Shown here piece after piece: positions 19,315 through 27,863 of a stretch of 64,000 nt of DNA; positions within the stretch are counted from its first letter, which is position 1; each line of letters starts with the position of its first letter. Both the position numbers and the translations under genes were made by a program. Source of the stretch: CAVTHK01 sp964552235 (lineage in GTDB: Bacteria > Spirochaetota > Spirochaetia > SZUA-6 > CAVTHK01); NCBI GenBank assembly GCA_964552235.1, contig CAZKGO010000001.1:59490-123489 (forward strand), read 5' to 3'. A model generated the notes under the pieces. It was not told where the DNA came from and ran no database searches. It saw nothing but the letters and a program-made list of their open reading frames with translations.

Positions 19315-21216
19315 CTACCCGAGCAGCCTGTCGATCTGCTTTTTGTACTCCTCGGCGATCACGTCGCGCTTGAGCTTGAGCGAGTGGGTCATTTCCCGGC
19401 CGATCTCGAAGGGCCGGTCGAGCAGCATCACGCGGAACACGCGCTCGAAGGGCTTGAAGCCCGTCTTGAGGTTGACGCGGGCGTCGATCTCGCTGCGGAT
19501 GTGCTCGACGATCTCGGGACGCTCGATGAGCGATCGGGGACCGTTGCAGACGATGCCGTTCGTCTTTGCGAACTCCGCCAGCGCGTCGAAGTTCGGCACG
19601 ACGATGGCCCCCAGGAATCGCTTGTCCTGGCCGATGACCATCACCTGGTCGATGTACTCCGACTCCAGAATCGTCTCCTCGATCGGCGTCGGCTCGATGT
19701 TCTCGCCGCCGAGCAGAACGATGGTCTCCTTTTTGCGGCCGATGATCTTGATCTCGCCCTTGCAGGTGAGCATGGCCAGATCGCCGGTGTCGAGCCACCC
19801 GTCGGGCGAGATCACCTTGGCCGTGAGATCCGGACGCTTGTAGTAGCCCTTCATCACGTTGGGGCCCCGCACGTGCAGCACGCCCTTCTGGCCGGGACCC
19901 ACCACGGCCCCCTGCTCGTCGACGACCTTGATCTCCACCTCGGGCAGAGGCGCGCCGATGGTTCCGGGCACCGGCGCGGCCGAAGAACGCACCGAGACGA
20001 TGGGAGCCGCCTCGGTGAGGCCGTAGCCCTCCAGCAGGAGAATCCCGGCGGCCCCGAAAAAGGTGTCGACGTAGCGCGGCAGCGCGCCGCCGCCGGAGAC
20101 GCCGAACCGGAAGCGGCCTCCGAGCCTGGCGCGAAGCTTGCTGAAGACCAGCGCCTGGCCGAGGGCGGCGAGCGGAGCGAGCAGCAGCAGGGGCACGGCT
20201 GCGATCGCAGCGTCGAGGATCCGGCTGCGGGGGCGGAACTGGGGCAGCAGCCCGCGGAACATGGTGCGCAGCTTGGAGTGCGCCGTGCCGACCGCCACGA
20301 AAAAGTGGAAGAGCGCCTTCTTGATTCCGCCTTCCTTGGCGGCGTTGCGGTAGACCGCGGCCCGCACGCCTTCCCAGATGCGGGGCACCGACGGGAAGAT
20401 CATGGGCCGCGCCTTGCCCATGTCCTCGAGGATCACGGTGCCGACCGGCTTGGAGTAGGCGATCGCGCAGCCGGCGAGAAACGCCACGTATTCCAGGGCC
20501 CGCTCGTAGGAGTGCCAGATCGGCAGCACGGAGAGGAACACGTCGCCCTTGCGGATGTCGAGCACGGCCAGCGGCGCCTTGTACTGGTGCAGGTAGTTGG
20601 CGTGCGTCAGCATGACGCCCTTGGGCTCGCCCGTGGTTCCCGAGGTGTAGATGATCGTGGCCAGCTCTTCGGACCTGCCCGCCTCCAGTTCCTCGTCGAA
20701 GCGCCGCGGAGACCCGGCGTCGAAGCGGCGGCCCGATTCGAGAATGCCCTCGAAGGTGAGAATGCGCACCCCCGACTCGCGCTCCGAGCTGCCCCGGAAC
20801 TCGGGATCGATGACGATCAGGGCCTGCAGGAGCGGCAGGTCCTTCCTGCTGCCGAGGACCTTGTCGAGCTGGGAGCGGTTCTCCACCAGGACGACGCGGC
20901 ACTCCGAGTGCGCCAGGATGAACCGGACCTCGTCGGCGGTCGAGTCCGAGCCGCGCGGGACGTCGGCGGCGCCGATGGACAGGAGCGCCAGGTCGGCGAT
21001 GATCCACTCCTTGCGGTTGTCGCTGATGATGCCGACGTGGTCTCCGCGCTTGACGCCGAGGGCCAGCAGGCCGCAGCCGAACGCCCGCACGAGAGCCTGC
21101 AGCTGCCCCGCCGAGATTGCCTCGAAATCGCCGGCGGCGTTCTTGCTCAGCAGCATCGGCAGGTCCGGGTTGCGGTTGAAGTGCTCGTTGAACCTCTTTG
21201 CGATCGTGTCGCTCAT
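19315..21216 (-). CDS. long-chain acyl-CoA synthetase (AMP-forming)
   Basis: A 633-residue AMP-binding enzyme that activates a fatty acid to its adenylate and then its CoA thioester. The P-loop YTSGTTGEPKG starts at Tyr190. The adenylate motif GYGLTEAAP and the hinge GWLDTGD are present, followed by KETIVLLGGENIEP. The sequence style (VPRIWEGV) is that of the bacterial FadD15 long-chain group. A hydrophobic segment around residues 335-360 (AAIAAVPLLLLAPLAALG) suggests membrane association, as in related enzymes. It is transcribed from its own promoter inside the fabZ 3' end. Confidence 0.94.
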   Translation of the reverse strand: MSDTIAKRFNEHFNRNPDLPMLLSKNAAGDFEAISAGQLQALVRAFGCGLLALGVKRGDHVGIISDNRKEWIIADLALLSIGAADVPRGSDSTADEVRFILAHSECRVVLVENRSQLDKVLGSRKDLPLLQALIVIDPEFRGSSERESGVRILTFEGILESGRRFDAGSPRRFDEELEAGRSEELATIIYTSGTTGEPKGVMLTHANYLHQYKAPLAVLDIRKGDVFLSVLPIWHSYERALEYVAFLAGCAIAYSKPVGTVILEDMGKARPMIFPSVPRIWEGVRAAVYRNAAKEGGIKKALFHFFVAVGTAHSKLRTMFRGLLPQFRPRSRILDAAIAAVPLLLLAPLAALGQALVFSKLRARLGGRFRFGVSGGGALPRYVDTFFGAAGILLLEGYGLTEAAPIVSVRSSAAPVPGTIGAPLPEVEIKVVDEQGAVVGPGQKGVLHVRGPNVMKGYYKRPDLTAKVISPDGWLDTGDLAMLTCKGEIKIIGRKKETIVLLGGENIEPTPIEETILESEYIDQVMVIGQDKRFLGAIVVPNFDALAEFAKTNGIVCNGPRSLIERPEIVEHIRSEIDARVNLKTGFKPFERVFRVMLLDRPFEIGREMTHSLKLKRDVIAEEYKKQIDRLLG

Positions 21217-21252
21217 GGGGGGCCTCCAAGACGCGATCGGATAGGCGTGGAG

Positions 21253-21280
21253 ATTAGCACCCGGCTCCGTGAGCTGTCAA
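21253..21280 (-). promoter_or_regulatory. promoter of acyl-CoA synthetase gene
   Basis: On the minus strand TTGACA (21275-21280) and GCTAAT (21253-21258) are separated by 16 bp. The leader of ~30 nt contains TGGAGG shortly before the ATG. The -35 box overlaps the last codons of fabZ. Confidence 0.6.
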
Positions 21281-21738
21281 ACCGACGCTCGCCCTTGCTG
21301 CGGGCCGCTGCCTGTCGCGGACGCGCTGCCGACAAGGCACATCCACTCGGCCTCGGCCGCCAGCTCGTCGCCCACCCAGGCCTCGCCCTTCTGCCTGATC
21401 ATCCGGGAGGAGATCCGCAGGTTGGTGATCACCAGGCGCACGGTGTCGCCGGGGCGCACCGGCCTGCGGAACTTCACCTTGTCGACGGAGGCGAAAAAGA
21501 ACAGCGCGTCGTCGCCGAGCTTGCCCATCGCCCGGACACCCGCTCCGCCGCACTGAGCCATGGTCTCGACGAGGATCACGCCCGGAACGATCGGGTACCC
21601 CGGGAAGTGACCCTTGAAGAAGAACTCCCGTTCGGTGAACGTGCGGTAGCCGACAATCTGCTCCTCCGTCGTGGTTTCCAGGCGATCGACGAACAGGAAC
21701 GGCTCGCGGTGGGGCAGGAGGCTCTTGATGTCGTGCAT
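21277..21738 (-). CDS. fabZ: 3-hydroxyacyl-[ACP] dehydratase FabZ
   Basis: A 153-residue hot-dog-fold enzyme that dehydrates beta-hydroxyacyl-ACP in fatty-acid elongation. The catalytic pair is His44 (FKGHFPGYP) and Glu58 (VILVETMAQ). The N-terminal LLPHREPFLFVDR signature is intact. It is not linked to lpx or other fab genes here, unlike in many Gram-negatives. It carries its own promoter with a ~25-nt leader and AAGGAG ribosome-binding site. Confidence 0.95.
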   Translation of the reverse strand: MHDIKSLLPHREPFLFVDRLETTTEEQIVGYRTFTEREFFFKGHFPGYPIVPGVILVETMAQCGGAGVRAMGKLGDDALFFFASVDKVKFRRPVRPGDTVRLVITNLRISSRMIRQKGEAWVGDELAAEAEWMCLVGSASATGSGPQQGRASV

Positions 21739-21764
21739 CTCTTTCTCCTTGGCGGCGAGCCGCC

Positions 21765-21793
21765 AATTTAGGCCCGGCCTCCTCCGATGTCAA
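21765..21793 (-). promoter_or_regulatory. promoter and leader hairpin of fabZ
   Basis: On the minus strand TTGACA (21788-21793) and TAAATT (21765-21770) are separated by 17 bp. The leader contains a small hairpin, GGCGGC-GA-GCCGCC on the plus strand (21751-21764), directly before the AAGGAG ribosome-binding site. Confidence 0.65.
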
Positions 21794-21812
21794 CCGATGC
21801 GGCGCTTTGTCG

Positions 21813-22451
21813 CTACCCTCCCTGCCTCCAGGCCAGGACCGCGAAGTTGTAGAGGGCATGGGCCAGCGCCAGGCCGTGAACGCTGCGCCCGCGCAGCAGC
21901 AGGACGCCGAAGGCGACCGCCTGCAGCATGGCGAGCGCCACTGCCGCGGGGCCCTGGTACAGGTGTCCGAATCCGAAAACGAGCGCCGCGAGCGCCACCG
22001 CGGCCGCCGCGGGCAGGCCGAGGGCGGCGAGCCGGGTGACCAGATAGCAGCGGTAGAACAGCTCCTCGCGGTAGCCGGCGACCAGCGAAAGGAGTGCGAA
22101 CCCCGCCGGCGTCGAGGCGGCCGTAGGCGCAATCCGCGGTTCCAGGACGCGCTGCACCGGCTCCGGCAGCCGCGAAATCGTCCAGCCCATCGCCGAGGAG
22201 ACGGCGAGCAGGGCGGCCGCAGCCGCGATCGCCGCCCCCAGGTCGGCGGCCGTGGGTCGGCGCACACCGCAGGCTGCCAGCGCGCCGGGACCCCGCCCGC
22301 CCATGATGTGGAGGAGCAGGAGCGCCTGGAACGAGGCGACGACCGCCGGCAGGAGCAGCCCACCGCCCGACGGATCGGCGGCAGGAGCGATGTAACCCGG
22401 CAGGAACAGCGCGGCGAAGACCAGCAGGATCTCCGCCAGATCGCGCGTCAA
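21813..22451 (-). CDS. CPBP-family intramembrane metalloprotease (CAAX-like)
   Basis: About 212 residues and almost wholly hydrophobic, with several membrane helices. The three conserved CPBP motifs are present: YREELFYR (the glutamate pair), FGFGHLYQG and HALYNF. These glutamates and histidines form the intramembrane active site in Rce1-like proteases. The bacterial substrates are mostly unknown. The start is assigned to TTG at 22451, which overlaps the stop of the J-domain gene (TTGA), in line with the coupling style of this genome. Longer frames exist upstream but run antiparallel to the protein-like sequence. Confidence 0.78.
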   Translation of the reverse strand: MTRDLAEILLVFAALFLPGYIAPAADPSGGGLLLPAVVASFQALLLLHIMGGRGPGALAACGVRRPTAADLGAAIAAAAALLAVSSAMGWTISRLPEPVQRVLEPRIAPTAASTPAGFALLSLVAGYREELFYRCYLVTRLAALGLPAAAAVALAALVFGFGHLYQGPAAVALAMLQAVAFGVLLLRGRSVHGLALAHALYNFAVLAWRQGG

Positions 22452-23179
22452 CCGGGGTCGGACAGGCTGATCCGCTGGGCAAAAGCGCTCGCCATCGCGA
22501 TTCTCGATTGCGCCACCTCCCGGATGCATTGCAGCTCCTGTGCCCGGCTCAAGCGCGAATACAGGCGGGACGCGTCGGCCAGGTAGGAGAGAGCGACCCC
22601 GCCCAGACCCTCGAGGCGCCCGCGTTCGCGGTAGTGGTAGTAGCCGCGTATGCCCTTCTCGAGCAGGCTGTTGGCCAGCCTCAGGTCGCGGAACAGGTGA
22701 GGCGCGTTCCACAGGTAGGGCTGCAGCCCGACGCGGGCGGGATCCGTGGCCTCGAGAAAGACGGCCAAGAAGCGGTCGTAGAAGTCCGTCGGCGCCGCAT
22801 CGGCCGCGGCGCGGGAGCGGGCCCGTATCGAATCGCGCGCGGCGGCGATGCGGCGGCGCAGCGCCCGGTCGCCCGCGCGGCGCGGACAGTGCCTGATCCA
22901 CCCGAGGAGCACGGCGCGGCGCACGTCCTCGTCGGCGGCGCCGATCACGGCCCGCACGTCGTCGACGGGCAGATCGACGACGGCTGTTCGCGGGGCGGTT
23001 TTCAGTGTATTGTAGGCGGCGATGACGGCCCGCACCATGCGGTTGGCCCACTCGGGCCTGTCGGTATGCCTGTCGGGATGGTAGAGCTTGATCAGCTGGT
23101 GGTAGCGGCGCCGCAGAGCGTCGGCCGATCGCGTGTCCTGGGGCGAGAACATCCCGGCAGCCGGATCCGCGGGCGCCAT
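22448..23179 (-). CDS. J-domain (DnaJ-like) protein
   Basis: A 243-residue protein whose N-terminus is a J-domain: a helix with RRRYHQLIKLYHPDRH including the HPD triplet near residue 38, then helix III with AYNTLK. It should stimulate an Hsp70. The remaining ~180 residues lack the Gly/Phe and zinc-finger regions of true DnaJ and match no domain I know. They are helical, Arg/Ala/Leu-rich, with VALSYLADASRLYSRLSRAQE near the end. The start ATG at 23179 is chosen from a promoter whose -10 box is 6 nt upstream, so the mRNA would be leaderless. An upstream extension of the frame is not protein-like. Confidence 0.78.
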   Translation of the reverse strand: MAPADPAAGMFSPQDTRSADALRRRYHQLIKLYHPDRHTDRPEWANRMVRAVIAAYNTLKTAPRTAVVDLPVDDVRAVIGAADEDVRRAVLLGWIRHCPRRAGDRALRRRIAAARDSIRARSRAAADAAPTDFYDRFLAVFLEATDPARVGLQPYLWNAPHLFRDLRLANSLLEKGIRGYYHYRERGRLEGLGGVALSYLADASRLYSRLSRAQELQCIREVAQSRIAMASAFAQRISLSDPG

Positions 23180-23185
23180 GAGCCG

Positions 23186-23214
23186 ACTGTAGAAGCGCCG
23201 CCGGCCCGTGTCAA
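23186..23214 (-). promoter_or_regulatory. promoter of J-domain/CPBP operon
   Basis: On the minus strand TTGACA (23209-23214) and TACAGT (23186-23191) are separated by 17 bp. Six bases lie between the -10 box and the ATG at 23179, so transcription should start at or within a base of the start codon. Confidence 0.7.
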
Positions 23215-23243
23215 TTCGCTCAAGGTCGCCGTCGCGGAGGTTC

Positions 23244-23249
23244 GATAAT
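23244..23249 (+). promoter_or_regulatory. -10 element of PilZ operon
   Basis: GATAAT (5 of 6 consensus) lies 6 nt before the PilZ ATG at 23256. No convincing -35 is found 16-18 bp upstream (CAAGGT region), so this may be an activator-dependent promoter. It is divergent from the J-domain promoter within 76 bp. Confidence 0.45.
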
Positions 23250-23255
23250 AGATCT

Positions 23256-24338
23256 ATGGCGGTCCGGCTCATCGTCGCCGCAGTCGCCGTTGCCGCGCTG
23301 ATCGCGATCATCGCCGTCCTGCGGCGCGCGGGCGGCGGCAACTTTCCCTGGGTCCAGTTCTACCTCAAGGGGCGGGAGTCCGGCTTCCGTTTCCGCGAGA
23401 TCAACCTGCTGCGCCGGATGGCCGTCGAGAACCGCATCAAGAACCCCACGTCGCTGTTCTGGTCCGTGCGCCTCCTCGATCGATCGATCCGCGGCGTCAT
23501 CACCCGCTACCGGTCGCTGAACCAGGAAGACGACCCCGAGGCGGTGAGCTTCGTCTCCAAGCTCTTCGACTTCCGCAAGCGCGTGGAGTTCAACCGGCCC
23601 AAGTACACCCTCGGCCTCAAGACGACGCGCGAGATCACCAACCGCCAGCGGTTGTCGGTGGTCCTGCCGAACCTCGGGCCCTTCTCGGCCATCGTGGTCG
23701 ACAATCTGCGCCGCTACATGGCCATCTCGTATCCCCAGGGGCCCAAGCTGCCGCCGGGCTTTTCCTGGAAGAACCAGCAGATCAGCGTCAACTTCTGGCG
23801 CGACGGCGACGCCGGCTACTACTTCCAGACCAAGGTCCTGGAGGACTACAGCAGCCGCGAGTACCCGATCCTCCACGTGGCCCACACCGATTCAGTGGTG
23901 CGCACGCAGAAGCGGCGCAGCGTCCGCGCCGAAGCAGACGTGCCCGCCTACCTGTTTCCGCTGCGCTCGATCGACGAGGCGGGCGAGGACTGGGAGAACA
24001 CCAACGGCCTGCGCTGCCGCCTCGCCGACGTTTCCGAGGACGGGGCCGCGCTGCTGATCGGCGGCCGCGCCAAGGTCGGGCTGCCGGTCAAGTTCCAGTT
24101 CCAGCTCAACGATCGCCGCATCGTCATGAGCGGGGTGGTCCGGGGCACGAACTACGACGAGAAGAAGAACCGGTCGATCCTCCACATCCAGGCCAACGCC
24201 CTCGGAGCCAGGGCGAAGAACTCGATCCGGGCCTACGTGTACAACATCTTCGGCGAGCGGCCCGAGCCCGCGGCCGTCAGTGTCGAGGGCTCCAGGGCTG
24301 AGGCCCCCGGCGCCGAGGCCGCGAGCCCCGGAGCGTGA
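23256..24338 (+). CDS. membrane-anchored PilZ-domain protein (c-di-GMP receptor)
   Basis: 360 residues. One N-terminal membrane span (residues ~3-22) is followed by a ~190-residue domain with FKxxxNLL-like basic character, resembling the N-terminal domain of spirochaetal PilZ proteins. The PilZ domain is at ~215-335. The c-di-GMP-binding residues are present: Arg220 and Arg224 of the RxxxR motif, and Asp258, Ser260 and Gly263 of DxSxxG. It probably relays c-di-GMP levels to motility or envelope functions. The C-terminal ~25 residues are an Ala/Pro-rich tail. It is the first gene of a coupled run with the HEAT-like protein, ComEC and rsmA. Confidence 0.88.
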   Translation: MAVRLIVAAVAVAALIAIIAVLRRAGGGNFPWVQFYLKGRESGFRFREINLLRRMAVENRIKNPTSLFWSVRLLDRSIRGVITRYRSLNQEDDPEAVSFVSKLFDFRKRVEFNRPKYTLGLKTTREITNRQRLSVVLPNLGPFSAIVVDNLRRYMAISYPQGPKLPPGFSWKNQQISVNFWRDGDAGYYFQTKVLEDYSSREYPILHVAHTDSVVRTQKRRSVRAEADVPAYLFPLRSIDEAGEDWENTNGLRCRLADVSEDGAALLIGGRAKVGLPVKFQFQLNDRRIVMSGVVRGTNYDEKKNRSILHIQANALGARAKNSIRAYVYNIFGERPEPAAVSVEGSRAEAPGAEAASPGA

Positions 24339-24361
24339 GGCGTCGCTGGCGGGAGGGAGCC

Positions 24362-25546
24362 ATGGGTGCCTGGCTGGTGCTGGCGCTCGCATTCCTCGTG
24401 CTGTCGCCGCTCGGGGCGCAGGACGCCAGGGCCCTGACCGAGATGTTCGGCCGCTACTTCGAGCAGGCCGGCGACCTGGACGCCAGGGCTGTGGTCGTCC
24501 GCGACGCCGTCGCCTCCGGGGTTCCGGGGATGGGGCCTTTCTACGGGCGCGTGCTGGAGTTCGTGGCGGGCCGCGGCGCCGAGGTGCAGGCCGACAGGCG
24601 TCTGCAGGAGATGGCGTCGCTGGCTGCGGCGAGGGTGGCCAAGGAAAAGCACCGCGAGGCGCGCGCGGCGGCGTGGCAGGTGTTCGAATCCGCGGGCGAT
24701 CTGGAAACGCGCCTGCGCATGCTCGAGGCGCTGGCCGCGACGGCTGCCGGCGACGGGCCGCTGGTCGCCGGCATCGCGGCATTCCTGGACGAGCAGAACC
24801 GGCTCTTCGCCGCGGGCCGCAAGCCGGACCCGCGTCTGGTGCTGGCCGTCGTCGGCACGCTCGGCTCCCTGGCAGACCCGGCCGCCTTGTCTTCGCTGTT
24901 CAACGCCCGCGTCGCCGGCCACTCCCCGCAGATCACCGCGGCCGCCGATGAGGCGCTGCTCGCCAACCACGGCGACCTGCGCGAGTTCCTGGCTGCCGTC
25001 GTCCGCTCCGGCTCTCCGGTGGAGCGTCGCGACGCCTTTGCCCTCGCCGTCGCCGCTGCCAGGATCGACGCTCAGGCCAAGGCTGCGCTGGCCGAGGACG
25101 CCCTGCGCGCCGCCCTCGCGATGCCGACGGCGGCCGAGGAAACGGTCCGGATCAGCCGCGAGCTGCGCGCTTCGGCGGTGGCGGTGCTGGAGTCGGCCCG
25201 CTGGTCGAGGGCGTCGCCGCTGGCAGTCGAGCACTTCTCGGCCGCGGCCCTCGAGTACGATCGCGGCCAGGTCGGCATCGGCTACCTCGTCGCCGCGGTC
25301 AACGGGCTCGGCGCGATGGGCACCCACGAGGCTGCCGAGAGGCTCACCGCCTACCTCGAGACGCTGAACTCGCGGCGCGAGCTCGGCAAGCCCTGCGATG
25401 AGCAGATCGTCGTCGCGGTGATCGCCGCCCTCGCCCGCCTCGAGGATAAGTCGGCCTTTGCGACCCTGTCCTACGCCCGCTACCTCGATTACAGCGACAA
25501 GGTCAAGCAGGCAGCCTCGGACGCCATCACCCGCCTGAAATGGTAG
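24362..25546 (+). CDS. secreted HEAT-like helical repeat protein
   Basis: A 394-residue protein with a signal peptide (MGAWLVLALAFLVLSPLGAQ), then an almost all-helical body of repeated pairs such as RLRMLEALAATAAGDGPL and DKVKQAASDAITRLKW, like HEAT or armadillo-type repeats. No catalytic motif is visible, and a periplasmic scaffold role is an inference. The ATG at 24362 is preferred because GGGAGGGA lies a few bases upstream and the signal peptide follows directly. A GTG at 24335 overlapping the PilZ stop would add nine residues. The 3' end overlaps the ComEC start by 7 bp. Confidence 0.75.
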   Translation: MGAWLVLALAFLVLSPLGAQDARALTEMFGRYFEQAGDLDARAVVVRDAVASGVPGMGPFYGRVLEFVAGRGAEVQADRRLQEMASLAAARVAKEKHREARAAAWQVFESAGDLETRLRMLEALAATAAGDGPLVAGIAAFLDEQNRLFAAGRKPDPRLVLAVVGTLGSLADPAALSSLFNARVAGHSPQITAAADEALLANHGDLREFLAAVVRSGSPVERRDAFALAVAAARIDAQAKAALAEDALRAALAMPTAAEETVRISRELRASAVAVLESARWSRASPLAVEHFSAAALEYDRGQVGIGYLVAAVNGLGAMGTHEAAERLTAYLETLNSRRELGKPCDEQIVVAVIAALARLEDKSAFATLSYARYLDYSDKVKQAASDAITRLKW

Positions 25547-26946
25547 AGCGAGTTCCGCCGGCCGCCGCAGCCTCGATCGCGGCCCTGGCGGGGCTGCTGG
25601 CTGCCGGCGGCCGGATCGCGGCGGCGGCGGCGCTGTTCGCCGGCGGGGCGATCGCCTGCGCCGCGGCGCTCGCCGCGGCGCCGCCGCGGCCGCAGCGGAT
25701 GAGCCCAGCGCAGCGAGCCGCCGCGAGCGTGGGCTTCGGCGCGGCCGCCGGCGGTCTGCTCGCAATGGTGGTGGCGATCGGCGCGGCGAAAGCCTGCACG
25801 GGCTTGCCGCCGGCTGCGGTCAGCAGCATCGAGGCGACGGCAGTCGAGGACGCGCGCCCCGCTTCCGGAGGCGGCTCTCTCGTGCAGGTGAGGCTGGACC
25901 GCGTCGCCGACCGCGGCGGCGCTGCAGCGGCGGCGTGCGGCGAGTGCCGCCTGCTGCTGCCCGGCGGCGAGCGGGCGAGCGCCGGGGAGCTGCTGGCCGC
26001 CCGCGGCAGCCTGGCTCGCGAGACCGACCCGCTGCGTGCCTTGGTCTTCAGGGCCGGGGAGCTGCAGAGGCGAGGGTGGCGTTCGGCCCGGGCGCGGCTG
26101 AGGGCGGAGGCTCGCTCCGCGGTCGAGCGAGCGGCCGACGCTATCGGATACCCGGCCTCGGGGCTGCTGCTCGCGCTGTTTCTCGGCGACCGCTACGGGG
26201 TTCCGGCCGAAATGGAAGCGGCCTTTGCCGCCACGGGCACGCTGCACCTGCTGGCGCTCTCGGGACTGCACGTGGGGGCGATCTACCTGCTGGCAGGGAC
26301 GCTGCTGAGGCCCCTGCTGGCCCCTCGGTCGCGGTGGGCGGCGGTGGCGGTCCTCGCCGCCGGCTATCTGTGGCTCGCGGGGCCGGTTCCGTCGCTCGTG
26401 CGCGCGACGATCGGCTTCGGCGTCGCCGGCGTCGCTCGGCTCGGCGATCGCGACCATAGGCCGGCCAACCTGCTGGGGCTGGTGCTGCTGCTGCACATGG
26501 CGCTGGACCCGCGTGACGCCTTCACCCTGGCCTTCCAGCTCTCCTACCTGGCCGTTGCCGGCCTGGTGGCCGGTCACGGGCTGCTCGCGCGGCCGCTCGA
26601 GCGCTGGCTGCCGCCCGTCCTGGCGCTGCCGGTCTCGGCGACGGCAGGGGCGCAGGTCGCCACCCTGCCGCTGACGCTCCTGCGCTTCGGGGCGTGGCAT
26701 CCCGTGGGCTTCGTCGCGACCCTGGCCGGGGCTCCGCTCGTGATGGTGTTTCTCTGCGCCGGCCTGATCGCGCTGCCCCTGGTCCGGCTGCCGCTGCCCG
26801 CGATCAGGGTCGCGGCGCCCTGGCTCCTCGGGCTGCTCTACGACATGCTGCTGGCGGGCGGGCGCCTTCTGGCCCGCGCGCCGGCGCTCACCCTCGCAGC
26901 CGCCGCTGCGGCGCTGGAGCGGTCGGTCCGCCGGAGGCCCCTGTGA
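25540..26946 (+). CDS. ComEC/Rec2-family competence membrane protein lacking the nuclease domain
   Basis: 468 residues. Two or three N-terminal helices and a short soluble OB-like stretch (~95-180) precede the multi-helix Competence domain. The latter contains the family hallmark LLALSGLHVGAIYLL and GLLLALFLGDRYG. ComEC forms the inner-membrane channel for transforming DNA. The C-terminal metallo-beta-lactamase-like nuclease domain found in Bacillus and Neisseria ComEC (total ~700-800 residues) is absent: the frame ends just after the membrane helices. It is coupled to rsmA by a GTGA overlap. Confidence 0.87.
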   Translation: MVERVPPAAAASIAALAGLLAAGGRIAAAAALFAGGAIACAAALAAAPPRPQRMSPAQRAAASVGFGAAAGGLLAMVVAIGAAKACTGLPPAAVSSIEATAVEDARPASGGGSLVQVRLDRVADRGGAAAAACGECRLLLPGGERASAGELLAARGSLARETDPLRALVFRAGELQRRGWRSARARLRAEARSAVERAADAIGYPASGLLLALFLGDRYGVPAEMEAAFAATGTLHLLALSGLHVGAIYLLAGTLLRPLLAPRSRWAAVAVLAAGYLWLAGPVPSLVRATIGFGVAGVARLGDRDHRPANLLGLVLLLHMALDPRDAFTLAFQLSYLAVAGLVAGHGLLARPLERWLPPVLALPVSATAGAQVATLPLTLLRFGAWHPVGFVATLAGAPLVMVFLCAGLIALPLVRLPLPAIRVAAPWLLGLLYDMLLAGGRLLARAPALTLAAAAAALERSVRRRPL

Positions 26947-27827
26947 GTCCGGCGGACCTCAACGACGATTCCCCCGCAGCGATCAGGGCTGCGCTGGCGA
27001 GCCTGGGCATGAGCCTGAAGAGACGCTGGGGGCAGAACTTCCTGATCAACCGCGGCGCCCGCGAGAAGCTCGTCTCGCTGCTCGCCCTCGAGCCGGGAAT
27101 GCGCGCGTGGGAGATCGGCCCGGGGCTGGGGGCCATGACGGCGATGCTGCTGGAGCGCGAAGAGCTGGCTGCGCTCACGGTTTTCGAGATCGACAACAGG
27201 GCCGTTGCCTTTCTCGCGTCGCGGCTGGGCAGCCGCCCGGGATTCCGCGTGGTGGCGGGGGACGCGCTGGTCACCTGGAAGGAGGAGGCGCTGCGCTCGG
27301 GCCTGCCCGACCGGCTGCTCGGCAATCTGCCGTATTCGAGCGCGTCGGCGATCATCGCTTCGCTCGTGGAGTCCGCCGCCGTGCCGGCTCGAGCGGTGTT
27401 CACGGTGCAGAAGGAGCTGGCCGAACGGATGGTCGCGCGGCCGGGCGACAGCGCCTACTCGTCGTTCTCGATCCTGTGCCGCAGCGCCTGCCTTATCGAG
27501 CGGCACGGCGAGCTGCGGCCGGGTTCGTTCTACCCGGCGCCGGAGGTGATGTCGACCATCGTCTCGATGAGGCCGCGGCCGCCGGGCGAAGGCCCGGCCG
27601 ACTGGGGGCTGTTCCGGACGCTGGTGCGCGGTCTCTTTGCCAGCCGCCGCAAGACGCTGCGGGCGAGCATCAGCGCGGGCCGGGTGCCGTCCGGCTTTGC
27701 CGCCGGCCGGGTGCTGGCCGCCTGCGCCGAGGCGGGCCTCGACGCGGCCGGCAGGCCCGAGGAGTACGACGTGGCCGACTGGGTACGCTTTGCCGACGCG
27801 CTCACCAAGGCGCGCGGCCGGGCGTGA
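26943..27827 (+). CDS. rsmA: 16S rRNA dimethyladenosine transferase
   Basis: A 294-residue SAM-dependent enzyme (KsgA) that dimethylates the two adjacent adenosines in the 3' terminal hairpin of 16S rRNA. The signature pieces are in order: RRWGQNFLIN, EIGPGLGAMT (SAM site), FEIDNRA, and the catalytic motif NLPYSSAS. The C-terminal part has FASRRKTLRAS. The start is GTG at 26943, overlapping the comEC-like stop. It ends the PilZ operon. Confidence 0.96.
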   Translation: MSPADLNDDSPAAIRAALASLGMSLKRRWGQNFLINRGAREKLVSLLALEPGMRAWEIGPGLGAMTAMLLEREELAALTVFEIDNRAVAFLASRLGSRPGFRVVAGDALVTWKEEALRSGLPDRLLGNLPYSSASAIIASLVESAAVPARAVFTVQKELAERMVARPGDSAYSSFSILCRSACLIERHGELRPGSFYPAPEVMSTIVSMRPRPPGEGPADWGLFRTLVRGLFASRRKTLRASISAGRVPSGFAAGRVLAACAEAGLDAAGRPEEYDVADWVRFADALTKARGRA

Positions 27828-27832
27828 GCGCC

Positions 27833-27856
27833 GCGGCGCGCGGGAGGGCGCGCCGC
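27833..27856. terminator. terminator-like hairpin between rsmA and dapA
   Basis: GCGGCGCG (27833-27840) pairs with CGCGCCGC (27849-27856) across an 8-nt loop, in the 36-bp gap between convergent genes. A short CGCTTTCC tail follows on the plus strand. Confidence 0.6.
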
Positions 27857-27863
27857 CGCTTTC

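Noticed and set aside
19297..21771. 824-codon plus-strand ORF
   Set aside because: Antisense shadow of the acyl-CoA synthetase and fabZ genes.
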